In this document: positions 1-5,007 of the stretch, in pieces
Layout: each line of letters begins with the position of its first letter
Position numbering within the stretch: the stretch's first letter is position 1
DNA from: Verrucomicrobiota bacterium
Lineage (GTDB): Bacteria > Verrucomicrobiota > Verrucomicrobiia > Opitutales > UBA953
DNA length: 5,007 nt
Assembly (NCBI GenBank): GCA_009917805.1
Contig: RGES01000108.1
Location: forward strand, 1-5,007
Reading direction: 5' to 3'
Notes under the pieces: generated by a model
Told to the model about the DNA's origin: nothing
The model's database searches: none
Seen by the model: the letters and a program-made list of their open reading frames with translations, nothing else
Translations under genes and position numbers: made by a program

Positions 1-602
1 CCGAGCTTGCGCATCAGGTTCGTGCGGTGGTTCTCGACCGTCTTCGCGCTGATGTCGAGTTTCACGGCCACTTCCTTGCTCGAGAAGCTCTTCGCCAGCA
101 GGATCGCGATTTCCTTCTCCCGTTCCGTGAGCGTCGAGCCCTTGGCGTCGACGTCGCTTTCCGGGGCCGTGAGGGCGTCGGCCATCGCCTTCTGGAAGGC
201 TTCGCTGAACCAGGTGTCGCCGGCGGCGACGGCGTCGACCGCCTGGCGGAGTTCGGAGAGACGGGCGCTCTTCGGCACGTAGCCGCGGACGCCGACCTTG
301 AGGAGGCCGCGGGCGATCTGCTTCTCGGACTTCGCGGAGAAGATGAGCACCTTCAGGTCGGGCTGGCTGTCATGAAGCTGGCGAAGGATCTCCAGGCCGC
401 TGATGCCCGGCAGGAGGATGTCGAGGATGAGGATGTCCGGTTTGAGCTGCTTGGCGAGGGCGAGGCCTTCGTGGCCGTCGGCCGTCGAACCCAGGACGCG
501 ATAGGCACCGCGGGCCTCGAGCATCTCGATGATCAGTTCGCAGATGGCGGTCTGGTCTTCCACGACCACGACCGATTTCGCCTTCCGGGAAGTTGTCTTC
601 AT
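1..602 (-). CDS. NarL/LuxR-family two-component response regulator, 3' end cut by window edge
   Basis: A cytoplasmic DNA-binding response regulator, predicted to be switched on by phosphorylation from a histidine kinase. Reading leftward from the ATG at 602-600 gives 200 complete codons with no stop before the edge. Residues about 10-125 form a receiver domain: acidic pair E15/D16, phospho-acceptor D61 in the context ILDILLPG, switch Ser S89 in LIFSAK, and conserved Lys K111. From about L158 a LuxR-type helix-turn-helix begins (LTEREKEIAILLA, then SSKEVA and KTVENHRTNLMRKLG). Roughly 20 C-terminal residues should lie outside the window. The start is chosen because its MKTTSRK matches MKTSLRK of the paralogue upstream; no Shine-Dalgarno is visible (ATG is preceded by CCCCC). 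It lies 72 bases downstream of that paralogue on the same strand, so an operon is likely. The signal sensed and the target genes cannot be read from the sequence. Confidence 0.93.
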   Translation of the reverse strand, partial: MKTTSRKAKSVVVVEDQTAICELIIEMLEARGAYRVLGSTADGHEGLALAKQLKPDILILDILLPGISGLEILRQLHDSQPDLKVLIFSAKSEKQIARGLLKVGVRGYVPKSARLSELRQAVDAVAAGDTWFSEAFQKAMADALTAPESDVDAKGSTLTEREKEIAILLAKSFSSKEVAVKLDISAKTVENHRTNLMRKL

Positions 603-674
603 GGGGGAGTGAAGACGATTCTGTCCTGCCCCCGGCCGCAGGCGAACGCAAAAAGGCGTCCGTTGGTAACAATC
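603..674 (-). other. Intergenic spacer of the regulator pair with a small hairpin
   Basis: This 72-base gap separates the stop of the first regulator (TAA at 677-675) from the start of the second. It contains an inverted repeat with arms 643-649 and 656-662, seven base pairs with one G-U pair on the minus-strand RNA, and a six-base T-rich loop. No T-run follows the stem in the direction of transcription, so it is not a convincing terminator. It could be an RNA processing or stabilising element, or chance. No good promoter is visible, which fits co-transcription of the two regulators. Confidence 0.35.
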
Positions 675-1424
675 TTATTCCGCGGCGGGGTCGACCAGGC
701 CCTGGCGGACCACGAAACGGACCAGTCCGGCCACGTCGCGGACCCCGAGCTTGCGCATCAGGTTGGCCCGGTGGTTCTCGGCGGTCTTGATGCTGATGTT
801 CAGCCGGCCGGCGACCTCCTTGCTGCTGTGGCTCTGGGCGATGAGCACCGCGATCTCGCGTTCGCGCGGGGTGAGCTGGTCGATCATCCCTTCGCCGAGG
901 TGGGCGGGGGAGGCGAGGGCCTGGCGGACCGTCCGGCTGAAGTCCTCGTTGAACCAGGTGTTGCCGAGGGCGACGGCCTCGAGCGCCTTGCGGAGTTCGG
1001 AGAGAGGCCCGTTCTTGTTCACGAAGCCGTGGATGCCGGCCTGCATGAGGGCGCGGACGATGTGCGGCTCCTGTTTGCCCGAGAAGATGAGCACCTTCGT
1101 CGCGGGCAGGCTGCCGCCGAGCCGGCGGAGCACCTCGATGCCGCCGACGCCGGGCATGATGACGTCGAGCACGAGGATGTCGGGGCGCAGCCGCAGCGCC
1201 ATCTCGATGGCGCTCTGTCCGTCGGACGCGGTGCCGACCGAGACGCAGCGCGGGTGCGCGTGGATCATCTCCGCGACCAGGTCGCAGACCGCGGACTGGT
1301 CCTCGATCACGAGCACGCGCTTCTTGGCGTCAGGCGAGGACGAGACGGGTGGTTTCTTCGCGAGCGGGAAGGTCGGGTGAGCGGCGGGACGGCTGACGCG
1401 GATCTTGCGCAATGATGTCTTCAT
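675..1424 (-). CDS. NarL/LuxR-family two-component response regulator (paralogue of its neighbour)
   Basis: A complete 249-residue response regulator, a normal length for the family plus an N-terminal tail. Residues 1-35 are a basic, Pro/Ser/Lys-rich extension missing from the neighbour. Residues about 36-150 are the receiver: E41/D42, phospho-acceptor D87 in LVLDVIMPG, switch S115 in LIFSGK, and K137. Residues about 183-245 are the LuxR helix-turn-helix (LTPREREIAVLIA, SSKEVAGRLNIS, KTAENHRANLMRKLGV). In an ungapped hand alignment, residues 37-226 match residues 11-200 of the downstream regulator at 95 of 190 positions. The predicted job is phosphorylation-dependent transcription control. 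No kinase gene is in the window. It is divergent from the pilin-like gene, with only 76 bases between the two starts. The best Shine-Dalgarno (AGGAG, 1449-1445) lies 20 bases from this ATG, which is too far; an out-of-frame ATG at 1437 is better placed. The start is nevertheless supported by the shared MKT..RK N-terminus. Confidence 0.95.
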   Translation of the reverse strand: MKTSLRKIRVSRPAAHPTFPLAKKPPVSSSPDAKKRVLVIEDQSAVCDLVAEMIHAHPRCVSVGTASDGQSAIEMALRLRPDILVLDVIMPGVGGIEVLRRLGGSLPATKVLIFSGKQEPHIVRALMQAGIHGFVNKNGPLSELRKALEAVALGNTWFNEDFSRTVRQALASPAHLGEGMIDQLTPREREIAVLIAQSHSSKEVAGRLNISIKTAENHRANLMRKLGVRDVAGLVRFVVRQGLVDPAAE

Positions 1425-1437
1425 GGAATCGATACAT
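1330..1437 (-). CDS. Possible 35-codon overlapping ORF at the regulator start (speculative)
   Basis: An ATG at 1437-1435 sits seven bases after AGGAG (1449-1445), the best-spaced ribosome binding site in this region. It opens a 35-codon frame starting MYRFHEDIIAQD and stopping with TGA at 1332-1330. The frame overlaps the first part of the regulator gene out of frame. If translated, it would compete with or couple to initiation at the regulator ATG at 1424. The peptide has no recognisable domain. It may simply be a chance frame, with the AGGAG serving the regulator poorly. Confidence 0.15.
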   Translation of the reverse strand: MYRFHEDIIAQDPRQPSRRSPDLPAREETTRLVLA

Positions 1438-1500
1438 GAGATATCTCCTGTTTTGCCGTGTTATTATCAACGGAAAGAGGATGGGGCTTATTCCTCATCG
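1425..1500. promoter_or_regulatory. Divergent promoter region between response regulator and pilin-like gene
   Basis: These 76 bases are visibly richer in A and T than the surrounding genes and must hold the promoters of both divergent genes unless transcription enters from elsewhere. For the leftward gene, TTGATA (1470-1465 on the minus strand) resembles a -35 box, and the GAGATA/GATATC stretch around 1447-1440 is a poor -10 at 17-19 bases. For the rightward gene, TATTAT (1462-1467) resembles a -10 box without a good -35. The region also contains the 18-bp near-palindrome and part of the start-codon hairpin listed separately. Exact promoters cannot be fixed by eye. Confidence 0.45.
1434..1451. 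promoter_or_regulatory. 18-bp near-perfect palindrome, candidate operator
   Basis: The sequence acatgagatatctcctgt has a perfect 10-bp core (GAGATATCTC, 1438-1447), and the symmetry continues outward for three more pairs per side after a single mismatch. Dimeric regulators, including LuxR/NarL-type ones, bind such sites. It sits 10 bases upstream of the leftward regulator ATG, covers that gene's only Shine-Dalgarno-like AGGAG, and is 50 bases upstream of the pilin-like start. Self-regulation by the adjacent response regulator is an inference; a second copy elsewhere would strengthen it. Confidence 0.35.
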
Positions 1501-1504
1501 ATGA
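1481..1504 (+). CDS. Possible 7-residue leader peptide overlapping the pilin-like start by ATGA (speculative)
   Basis: ATG at 1481 directly follows a purine-rich GGAAAGAGG and opens a seven-codon frame (MGLIPHR). Its TGA stop, 1502-1504, overlaps the ATG at 1501 as ATGA, the classic layout for translational coupling. This would explain why the pilin-like start has no Shine-Dalgarno at normal distance. The purine run touches the ATG, giving poor spacing, so it may be chance. Confidence 0.15.
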   Translation: MGLIPHR

Positions 1505-1509
1505 ATAAG
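1487..1509 (+). promoter_or_regulatory. 7-bp inverted repeat enclosing the start codon
   Basis: CTTATTC (1487-1493) and GAATAAG (1503-1509) are perfect inverted repeats separated by nine bases. The pilin-like start codon at 1501-1503 lies at the loop/stem boundary. In RNA the hairpin would partly hide the start; in DNA it could be a protein site. The stem is AT-rich, so it is only moderately stable. Confidence 0.3.
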
Positions 1510-4020
1510 AGAAACGGATTAGCATCATTGGTCGCGTTGATGTTGCTCGCGACGCTGGGCGCGCTCGCGTTTACGGCGGCATCGTTGATCCTGTTGGAAT
1601 CACGGCAGCAAGAGGCGGTCCGCCGTGCCGAGATGCTGCGATCCGCCGCCGTCGGGGCCGCCCAGCGAGGGCTGGCCGAATTGCAGGCGAGCATGGGCCC
1701 GGATACGAAGCATGATTACGCATCATCCGGAGCTCTGATGGCGGCCGGAAAAACCACCGCGTCTCCGCTGACAGGGGAAGCGGCACAAGGTTCCGTGTAT
1801 TCTCGTTGGGACGTCGCGGACCTGTCCATGGGTCACGACGTGTCGGCTTGCTCGGAGGGTGTTTTGCGGGCTTCTGCTTGGGCCACCAGCAACGTCGGCC
1901 GCGCCAGGTTGCCTCGGGCTTTGGCGTCGTCGGTCTCGCCCGCTCAGGCCGTCGCGCTCGCGGTGGGCGGACCGGATTATTATGAGCCACGCCAAGGCCC
2001 TGGTCTCTCCTGGCAGGTGCGCGGGCTTCTCACCGACCCGGTCCGTGGCGGGTGGAAGCGGGATCTCTCGGCCGAGGCAGGGTTGATCGCCGAACTTGGT
2101 CAGCCCTTGGCTTCGACGCTTCGTGGCGCTGGATTCGGGCAGTCCCCGGCAAAAGGCGTGCCGCCTGTCCGTATGGCGCAAGAGTCAGGCCTGCTCGACA
2201 CGTTGCCGGTGCTGGCGGACCTCCGGCTGAGCCTCGGCTTCTTCAACGCAAGGAGCGATGGCCGCCATCGTCTGCGCTTTCACGGCAGCGCCGTTTTCTG
2301 GAATCGCCTCAGCGTGCCGGTCCTCGGTGGTCCGCAGGGGAAGATGTTCCTCGTGGAGTTCGTCGGCTCGCCCGAAGTGACGATCACGAACCTCGAGACG
2401 CTCAGCGCCTTCGTCGCGGACCTGGATGATTGTCCGCAGGAAGATTTCGGCGTCATCCGGCAGGGTCTGCGTGAAAGAGGGTTATGGTTCTGGGCGGAGG
2501 TCACCGATGCCGCGACCTTCGGCATGAGCGGACGCGGGCTGCTGCCCGGCGAAGTCTTCGCCTTGGTCAATCCGTCGCCGGTCACGCAGCCGCAAGGATT
2601 GGCGCGCATCCTGACCAAGATGACCTGGAAGATGGATAGGTCTTATCACGGACCTGGTTGGAGGCGGCCTGACCCGACGGTCTTCCTGCCGACGGATCGT
2701 GTCGAGATCGCGGTACGCTTCAGGGGCAAGGTCGGCATCCGTCTCCGTCCCTATGCCGGGGAGCCGGCGCGAGACGTCGCCATCTCCGACTATCCCGCCA
2801 GGCCCGTCATCGTCTTGGAGAACCTCTCCTTTCCGGACTTTCTCATCCGGACCACCGGCGAGGATTATTCCCGGGAGGATAGTTCGGGTTACGTGATCGA
2901 GGAGCGGCGGGCCTGCCTTCGCGTGCGACTTCGCCCCCGTGAGCCGGGTGAACTCTGGGCGGCTGCTGCGCGGGGTTCGCTGTCGAAGCCGCTCTGGGAT
3001 TTCTCCGTCCCCGCGGAAGCCGCCGAATGGGTCGTCGATCATCCTGTGCGTTCGGCGTTGGACGTCGTGGATCATGACGCCTCTCCTTTGGCCGGGCTGC
3101 TCTGGGATGCGCGGGTCAATCGTCATGATGCCGCTGACGTAGGGGCGTTCGCCTCGGTGAGGCTGAGGGATGTCCCGTGTCGTCCCTGGCTTTCCGTCGG
3201 TGCGTTGCGTCATCTGGAGTCTCCCGACTCTGCCGATTGGATGAAGCGATTAGATCGAGCTTTCTTCAGCGCCCCATTGGAAGTGCCCGAGCCGGGTATC
3301 GTATCGCACAATCCCTTCCTTGTTCCTGCAGCAAGCGGCGTTATCTCGGGTTCGTCCGAATCTGCAGGCGGTTTCTTGGTCGTCGGTGCGTTCAACGTCA
3401 ACTCCCGCGACGTCAGGGCGTGGGAGCGTTTCTTAGGCGCGGCCGAAGGCACGTGGAAGCCTGATGGCGGTGGCCCGTTCGAGCCGCAGGAGCTGAGCGG
3501 ACGGCTTTTCTTCACGCGACCTGGAGGGGCGGCTCTGGCCAAATGGGGCGCGCTCTCGCCGGGGGACGTCGCCGATCGGGCGATGGCGGCATCGTCGGGC
3601 GATTCCTTCGCGGGATTGGCCGGCCAGCAATCCGTGCGCTCCGTCGAGGCCGCTGCGCTCGAGGGCCTTGCTCGGAAGATCGTGGAACTGCAGCCAAGTC
3701 ACGGATGGCCTTATCCTTCCCTGGAGGCGTTGGCTCGCTCGCGTTTGCTCGAGCATGCCTTGGACGCGGCGGCGCTCGATGCGCCTTGCGTTGCGGCGGC
3801 GCCCGAATTGCCGGTCCGTCTCCGGGCGGAGGACCTGTTGGAGGCGTGGGCACCCGTCTTGACGGTCAGAGGTGACACCTTCCGCGTCACCGGCCAGGCC
3901 TCGGGGGAGGGTGGCAGCTGTGTGTGCGAGATGGTCGTGCAGCGCTTCGCCGAGGAGCATCCGGCAGGATTTCTCGGCCGGCGCTTCAGGATAATTTCGG
4001 TACGGTTTCGTAACCGTTGA
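1501..4020 (+). CDS. Large pilin-like, membrane-anchored surface protein of Verrucomicrobia type
   Basis: An 839-residue protein with a short basic N-terminus (MNKRNG) and one hydrophobic helix (about 7-32), followed by a charged helical stretch, the layout of PilX/GspK-like minor pilins. The pilin Glu at mature position 5 is absent. Family-like motifs follow in order: GLAELQ..GPD (57-68), RGLLTDPVRGGWKRDLS (174-190), SVGALRHL (565-572), LDRAFFS (584-590), FNVNS with W641 (631-641), EDLLEAWAPVLTVRGDTF (777-794) and CEMVVQR (809-815). From memory these recur in large hypothetical proteins of Verrucomicrobiota, often next to pseudopilin genes and sometimes named Verru_Chthon cassette protein A. 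The likely role is in a pilus or type II-secretion-like envelope machine. This copy seems short for the family, and no pseudopilin neighbours are visible. In-frame starts upstream (ATG 1423, TTG 1405) would reach or overlap the divergent gene and give an unusual leader, so ATG 1501 is preferred. The first codons are AT-rich. Confidence 0.8.
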   Translation: MNKRNGLASLVALMLLATLGALAFTAASLILLESRQQEAVRRAEMLRSAAVGAAQRGLAELQASMGPDTKHDYASSGALMAAGKTTASPLTGEAAQGSVYSRWDVADLSMGHDVSACSEGVLRASAWATSNVGRARLPRALASSVSPAQAVALAVGGPDYYEPRQGPGLSWQVRGLLTDPVRGGWKRDLSAEAGLIAELGQPLASTLRGAGFGQSPAKGVPPVRMAQESGLLDTLPVLADLRLSLGFFNARSDGRHRLRFHGSAVFWNRLSVPVLGGPQGKMFLVEFVGSPEVTITNLETLSAFVADLDDCPQEDFGVIRQGLRERGLWFWAEVTDAATFGMSGRGLLPGEVFALVNPSPVTQPQGLARILTKMTWKMDRSYHGPGWRRPDPTVFLPTDRVEIAVRFRGKVGIRLRPYAGEPARDVAISDYPARPVIVLENLSFPDFLIRTTGEDYSREDSSGYVIEERRACLRVRLRPREPGELWAAAARGSLSKPLWDFSVPAEAAEWVVDHPVRSALDVVDHDASPLAGLLWDARVNRHDAADVGAFASVRLRDVPCRPWLSVGALRHLESPDSADWMKRLDRAFFSAPLEVPEPGIVSHNPFLVPAASGVISGSSESAGGFLVVGAFNVNSRDVRAWERFLGAAEGTWKPDGGGPFEPQELSGRLFFTRPGGAALAKWGALSPGDVADRAMAASSGDSFAGLAGQQSVRSVEAAALEGLARKIVELQPSHGWPYPSLEALARSRLLEHALDAAALDAPCVAAAPELPVRLRAEDLLEAWAPVLTVRGDTFRVTGQASGEGGSCVCEMVVQRFAEEHPAGFLGRRFRIISVRFRNR

Positions 4021-4061
4021 ACGACGGGGTGGACTTGACTGACCGGCGAAAGGGCTATGAT
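4021..4061 (+). promoter_or_regulatory. Candidate promoter overlapping the Bax inhibitor-like start
   Basis: TTGACT (4035-4040) and TATGAT (4056-4061) each match five of six bases of the sigma-70 -35 and -10 boxes, but the 15-base spacer is shorter than the usual 16-18. The -10 box covers the first two possible ATGs (4057, 4060). Transcription would then begin near 4068-4069, exactly at the third in-frame ATG, giving a leaderless message. The gap after the previous gene is only 36 bases, so read-through remains possible. Confidence 0.3.
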
Positions 4062-4806
4062 GGAGGACATGGAATCCAATCCCTTCATCGTCGCTGACGC
4101 CCCGGCCGCCGACCGCGCCGCCTTCTTCCGTCGCACCTACGGCCTCGTGGCCCTCGGCTTCGCCGCCTTCGCGGCCTTGCTGGCGATCTTCTTCGTCGGC
4201 TTCGACCATAAGACCGGCATCGCCTTCGCGCTGTTCTCCGGCCTCTTCTCGATGATCCAGTCCCTCGGCGGTTGGAGCATCCTCCTGGTGATGCTCGCCT
4301 TCTGGGGCGCCACCACCGTCGCCCAGTCGCTCGCCTTCAACCGTGCCTCCCGTGGCGCCCAGTATGCCGGCCTCGGCCTCTATGTGGTGCTCGAAGCCCT
4401 GATCTTCATCCCGCTCATCGGCTATGTCATCCTGTCCACCAAGGGTAACGCCAGCAGCGTGCTCGTCCCGGCCGGCATCGTCACCGGCGGCATGATCGCC
4501 GGCCTGACGGCCCTGGTCTTCATGACCAGCCTCGACTTCTCCTTCCTGCGCATCGCCATCATCCTCGGCAGCTTCGCCGCCCTGGCGATCGTGCTCGTGG
4601 CCGCCATCGCCGGCCTGACCCTCGGCGCCTGGTTCTCCATCGCGATGATCGTCCTGATGGCCACGGTGATCCTCTACCAGACCAACGAGATCAAGAACAC
4701 CCTCGAGACCGACCAGCACGTCGCCGCGGCCTTCATCCTGTTCTCGTCCTTCGTCACGCTGCTCTTCTACGTCATCCGCTTCTTCGCGGGCGGCCGTCGC
4801 GACTAA
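4057..4806 (+). CDS. Bax inhibitor-1/YccA-family (TMBIM) integral membrane protein
   Basis: A 249-residue inner-membrane protein with seven predicted helices, at about 28-48, 73-92, 102-126, 136-157, 163-186, 190-207 and 222-243. Family marks are RTYG before helix 1, QYAGLGLYVVLEAL in helix 3, GMIAGLTALVFMTS in helix 4, and the helix 6-loop-helix 7 block ILYQTNEIKNTLE...AAAFILFSSF. Bacterial relatives include E. coli YccA, which modulates the FtsH protease, and B. subtilis YetJ, a pH-dependent calcium channel. Where YetJ-like proteins have Asp in helices 6 and 7, this protein has Gln208 and Ser231, so the same pH-gated calcium leak is doubtful. The exact function is unknown. Three in-frame ATGs are possible: 4057, 4060 (AAAGGG five bases away) and 4069 (GGAGG only two bases away, but placed for a leaderless start). 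The outermost is given. Codon use is strongly C/G-ending, more so than in the preceding gene. Confidence 0.92.
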   Translation: MMEDMESNPFIVADAPAADRAAFFRRTYGLVALGFAAFAALLAIFFVGFDHKTGIAFALFSGLFSMIQSLGGWSILLVMLAFWGATTVAQSLAFNRASRGAQYAGLGLYVVLEALIFIPLIGYVILSTKGNASSVLVPAGIVTGGMIAGLTALVFMTSLDFSFLRIAIILGSFAALAIVLVAAIAGLTLGAWFSIAMIVLMATVILYQTNEIKNTLETDQHVAAAFILFSSFVTLLFYVIRFFAGGRRD

Positions 4807-4820
4807 GCCGGATTCCCGGC
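4807..4820 (+). repeat. Small hairpin immediately after the stop codon
   Basis: GCCGG (4807-4811) and CCGGC (4816-4820) form a perfect five-pair stem with an ATTC loop, directly after the TAA of the Bax inhibitor-like gene and seven bases before the larger terminator hairpin. It may help protect the message 3' end or assist termination; it is short enough to be chance. Confidence 0.3.
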
Positions 4821-4826
4821 AACCTC

Positions 4827-4868
4827 GAGGGGCTTCCCGGTGTTACATCGGGAAGCCCCTCTCGTTTA
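4827..4868 (+). terminator. Rho-independent-type terminator hairpin
   Basis: Arms 4827-4839 (GAGGGGCTTCCCG) and 4849-4861 (CGGGAAGCCCCTC) are perfectly complementary over 13 pairs, with a nine-base loop. The following TCGTTTA is only modestly T-rich. It lies 20 bases after the stop of the Bax inhibitor-like gene, so termination of that transcript is the natural reading. The weak T-run leaves room for partial read-through into the next gene, whose ATG begins six bases after the stem. Confidence 0.8.
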
Positions 4869-5007
4869 TGCCCCAGTTCGTCCTCATCGCTTTCTTCCTG
4901 TTCTATGCCGTCGCGATGCCGGCGCAGGACCGTCTCCGTGATCTCTTCGCGGCCAAGCCGCCCGAAGGGTTCGTCGAACGCGAATGGACGGTCGACGGCG
5001 CGAAGCG
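4868..5007 (+). CDS. N-terminus of a probable exported protein, possibly an esterase/hydrolase; 3' end cut by window edge
   Basis: An open frame of 46 codons runs from ATG 4868 to the right edge, with the strong C/G-ending codon bias of real genes here. Residues 1-19 (MPQFVLIAFFLFYAVAMPA) are hydrophobic and look like a signal peptide, with a plausible cleavage after AVA (residue 16), though a basic N-terminal residue is missing. The next in-frame ATG (4916) would remove this segment, so 4868 is preferred. No Shine-Dalgarno is present; the upstream bases are the terminator stem. The last residues, EREWTVDGAKR, resemble the first strand of secreted polyhydroxybutyrate depolymerase-like esterases (a 'tvdGxxR' stretch before the alpha/beta-hydrolase core), but this is too little sequence for a firm call. 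Confidence 0.6.
   Translation, partial: MPQFVLIAFFLFYAVAMPAQDRLRDLFAAKPPEGFVEREWTVDGAK

Noticed and set aside
1..1004. Exact direct repeats at a 744-base offset (for example 1-20 with 745-764, and the copies beginning at 247 and 991), considered as mobile element ends
   Set aside because: They fall in matching conserved codons of the two paralogous regulators and are explained by gene duplication.
27..1415. A 462-codon plus-strand frame running antisense across both response regulators
   Set aside because: Its sequence is a mirror of GC-biased codons in the two regulators, with highly acidic and repetitive composition and no recognisable domain. The minus-strand products are unmistakable.
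1405..1500. Upstream starts for the pilin-like gene (TTG 1405, ATG 1423)
   Set aside because: They reach or overlap the start of the divergent regulator, have no ribosome binding site, and would put about 26-32 odd residues ahead of the short basic leader and hydrophobic helix typical of pilin-like proteins.
4002..4017. Perfect 6-bp inverted repeat with a TCGT loop just before the stop of the pilin-like gene, considered as a terminator
   Set aside because: It is short, lies within the coding sequence, and is followed by ACGACGGGG with no T-run. It could slow ribosomes or stabilise RNA, but termination is not supported.
3433..4719. A 428-codon minus-strand frame opposite the end of the pilin-like gene and the Bax inhibitor-like gene
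   Set aside because: The composition is dominated by Glu, Gly, Asp and His, as expected from antisense reading of a GC-rich membrane protein gene, and both plus-strand genes are well supported.

Overview
The window is GC-rich and densely coding. It probably comes from a member of the Verrucomicrobiota, most likely near Opitutae. The main evidence is the large gene in the middle. Its protein carries a chain of motifs that I recognise from memory as typical of the big pilin-like, membrane-anchored proteins of that phylum (GLAELQ..GPD, RG-LLTD-x3-GG-x-KRDL, LSVGxLRH, DRxFFS, FNVNS...W, and RGDTF...CExVVQR). Weak or absent Shine-Dalgarno sites at several starts fit the same group. No search could be run, so the assignment is inference.

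Layout. Positions 1-602 and 675-1424, both on the minus strand, encode two tandem NarL/LuxR-type response regulators. They are about half identical to each other and so are paralogues. The leftward one runs off the left edge. Positions 1425-1500 form a short, AT-richer divergent control region. It holds an 18-bp near-palindrome, a 7-bp inverted repeat embracing the next start codon, and two possible tiny leader ORFs. Positions 1501-4020 (plus) encode the 839-residue pilin-like protein. Positions 4057-4806 (plus) encode a seven-helix Bax inhibitor-1/YccA-family membrane protein, followed by a strong 13-bp hairpin terminator at 4827-4861. Positions 4868-5007 (plus) begin an exported protein that runs off the right edge.

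How it may work together. The two regulators probably form one leftward operon, with no histidine kinase visible in the window. They are transcribed divergently from the pilin-like gene, so control of that surface protein (and of themselves) from the shared region is a reasonable hypothesis, not a demonstrated link. The Bax inhibitor-like gene follows the pilin-like gene by 36 bases but has its own promoter-like sequence, so co-transcription is uncertain. I see no mobile element, CRISPR array, tRNA or rRNA. I do not see a clearly new defence or metabolic system. The most interesting material is the control region at 1425-1510, the paralogous regulator pair, and the Bax inhibitor homologue lacking the acidic pair known from YetJ.
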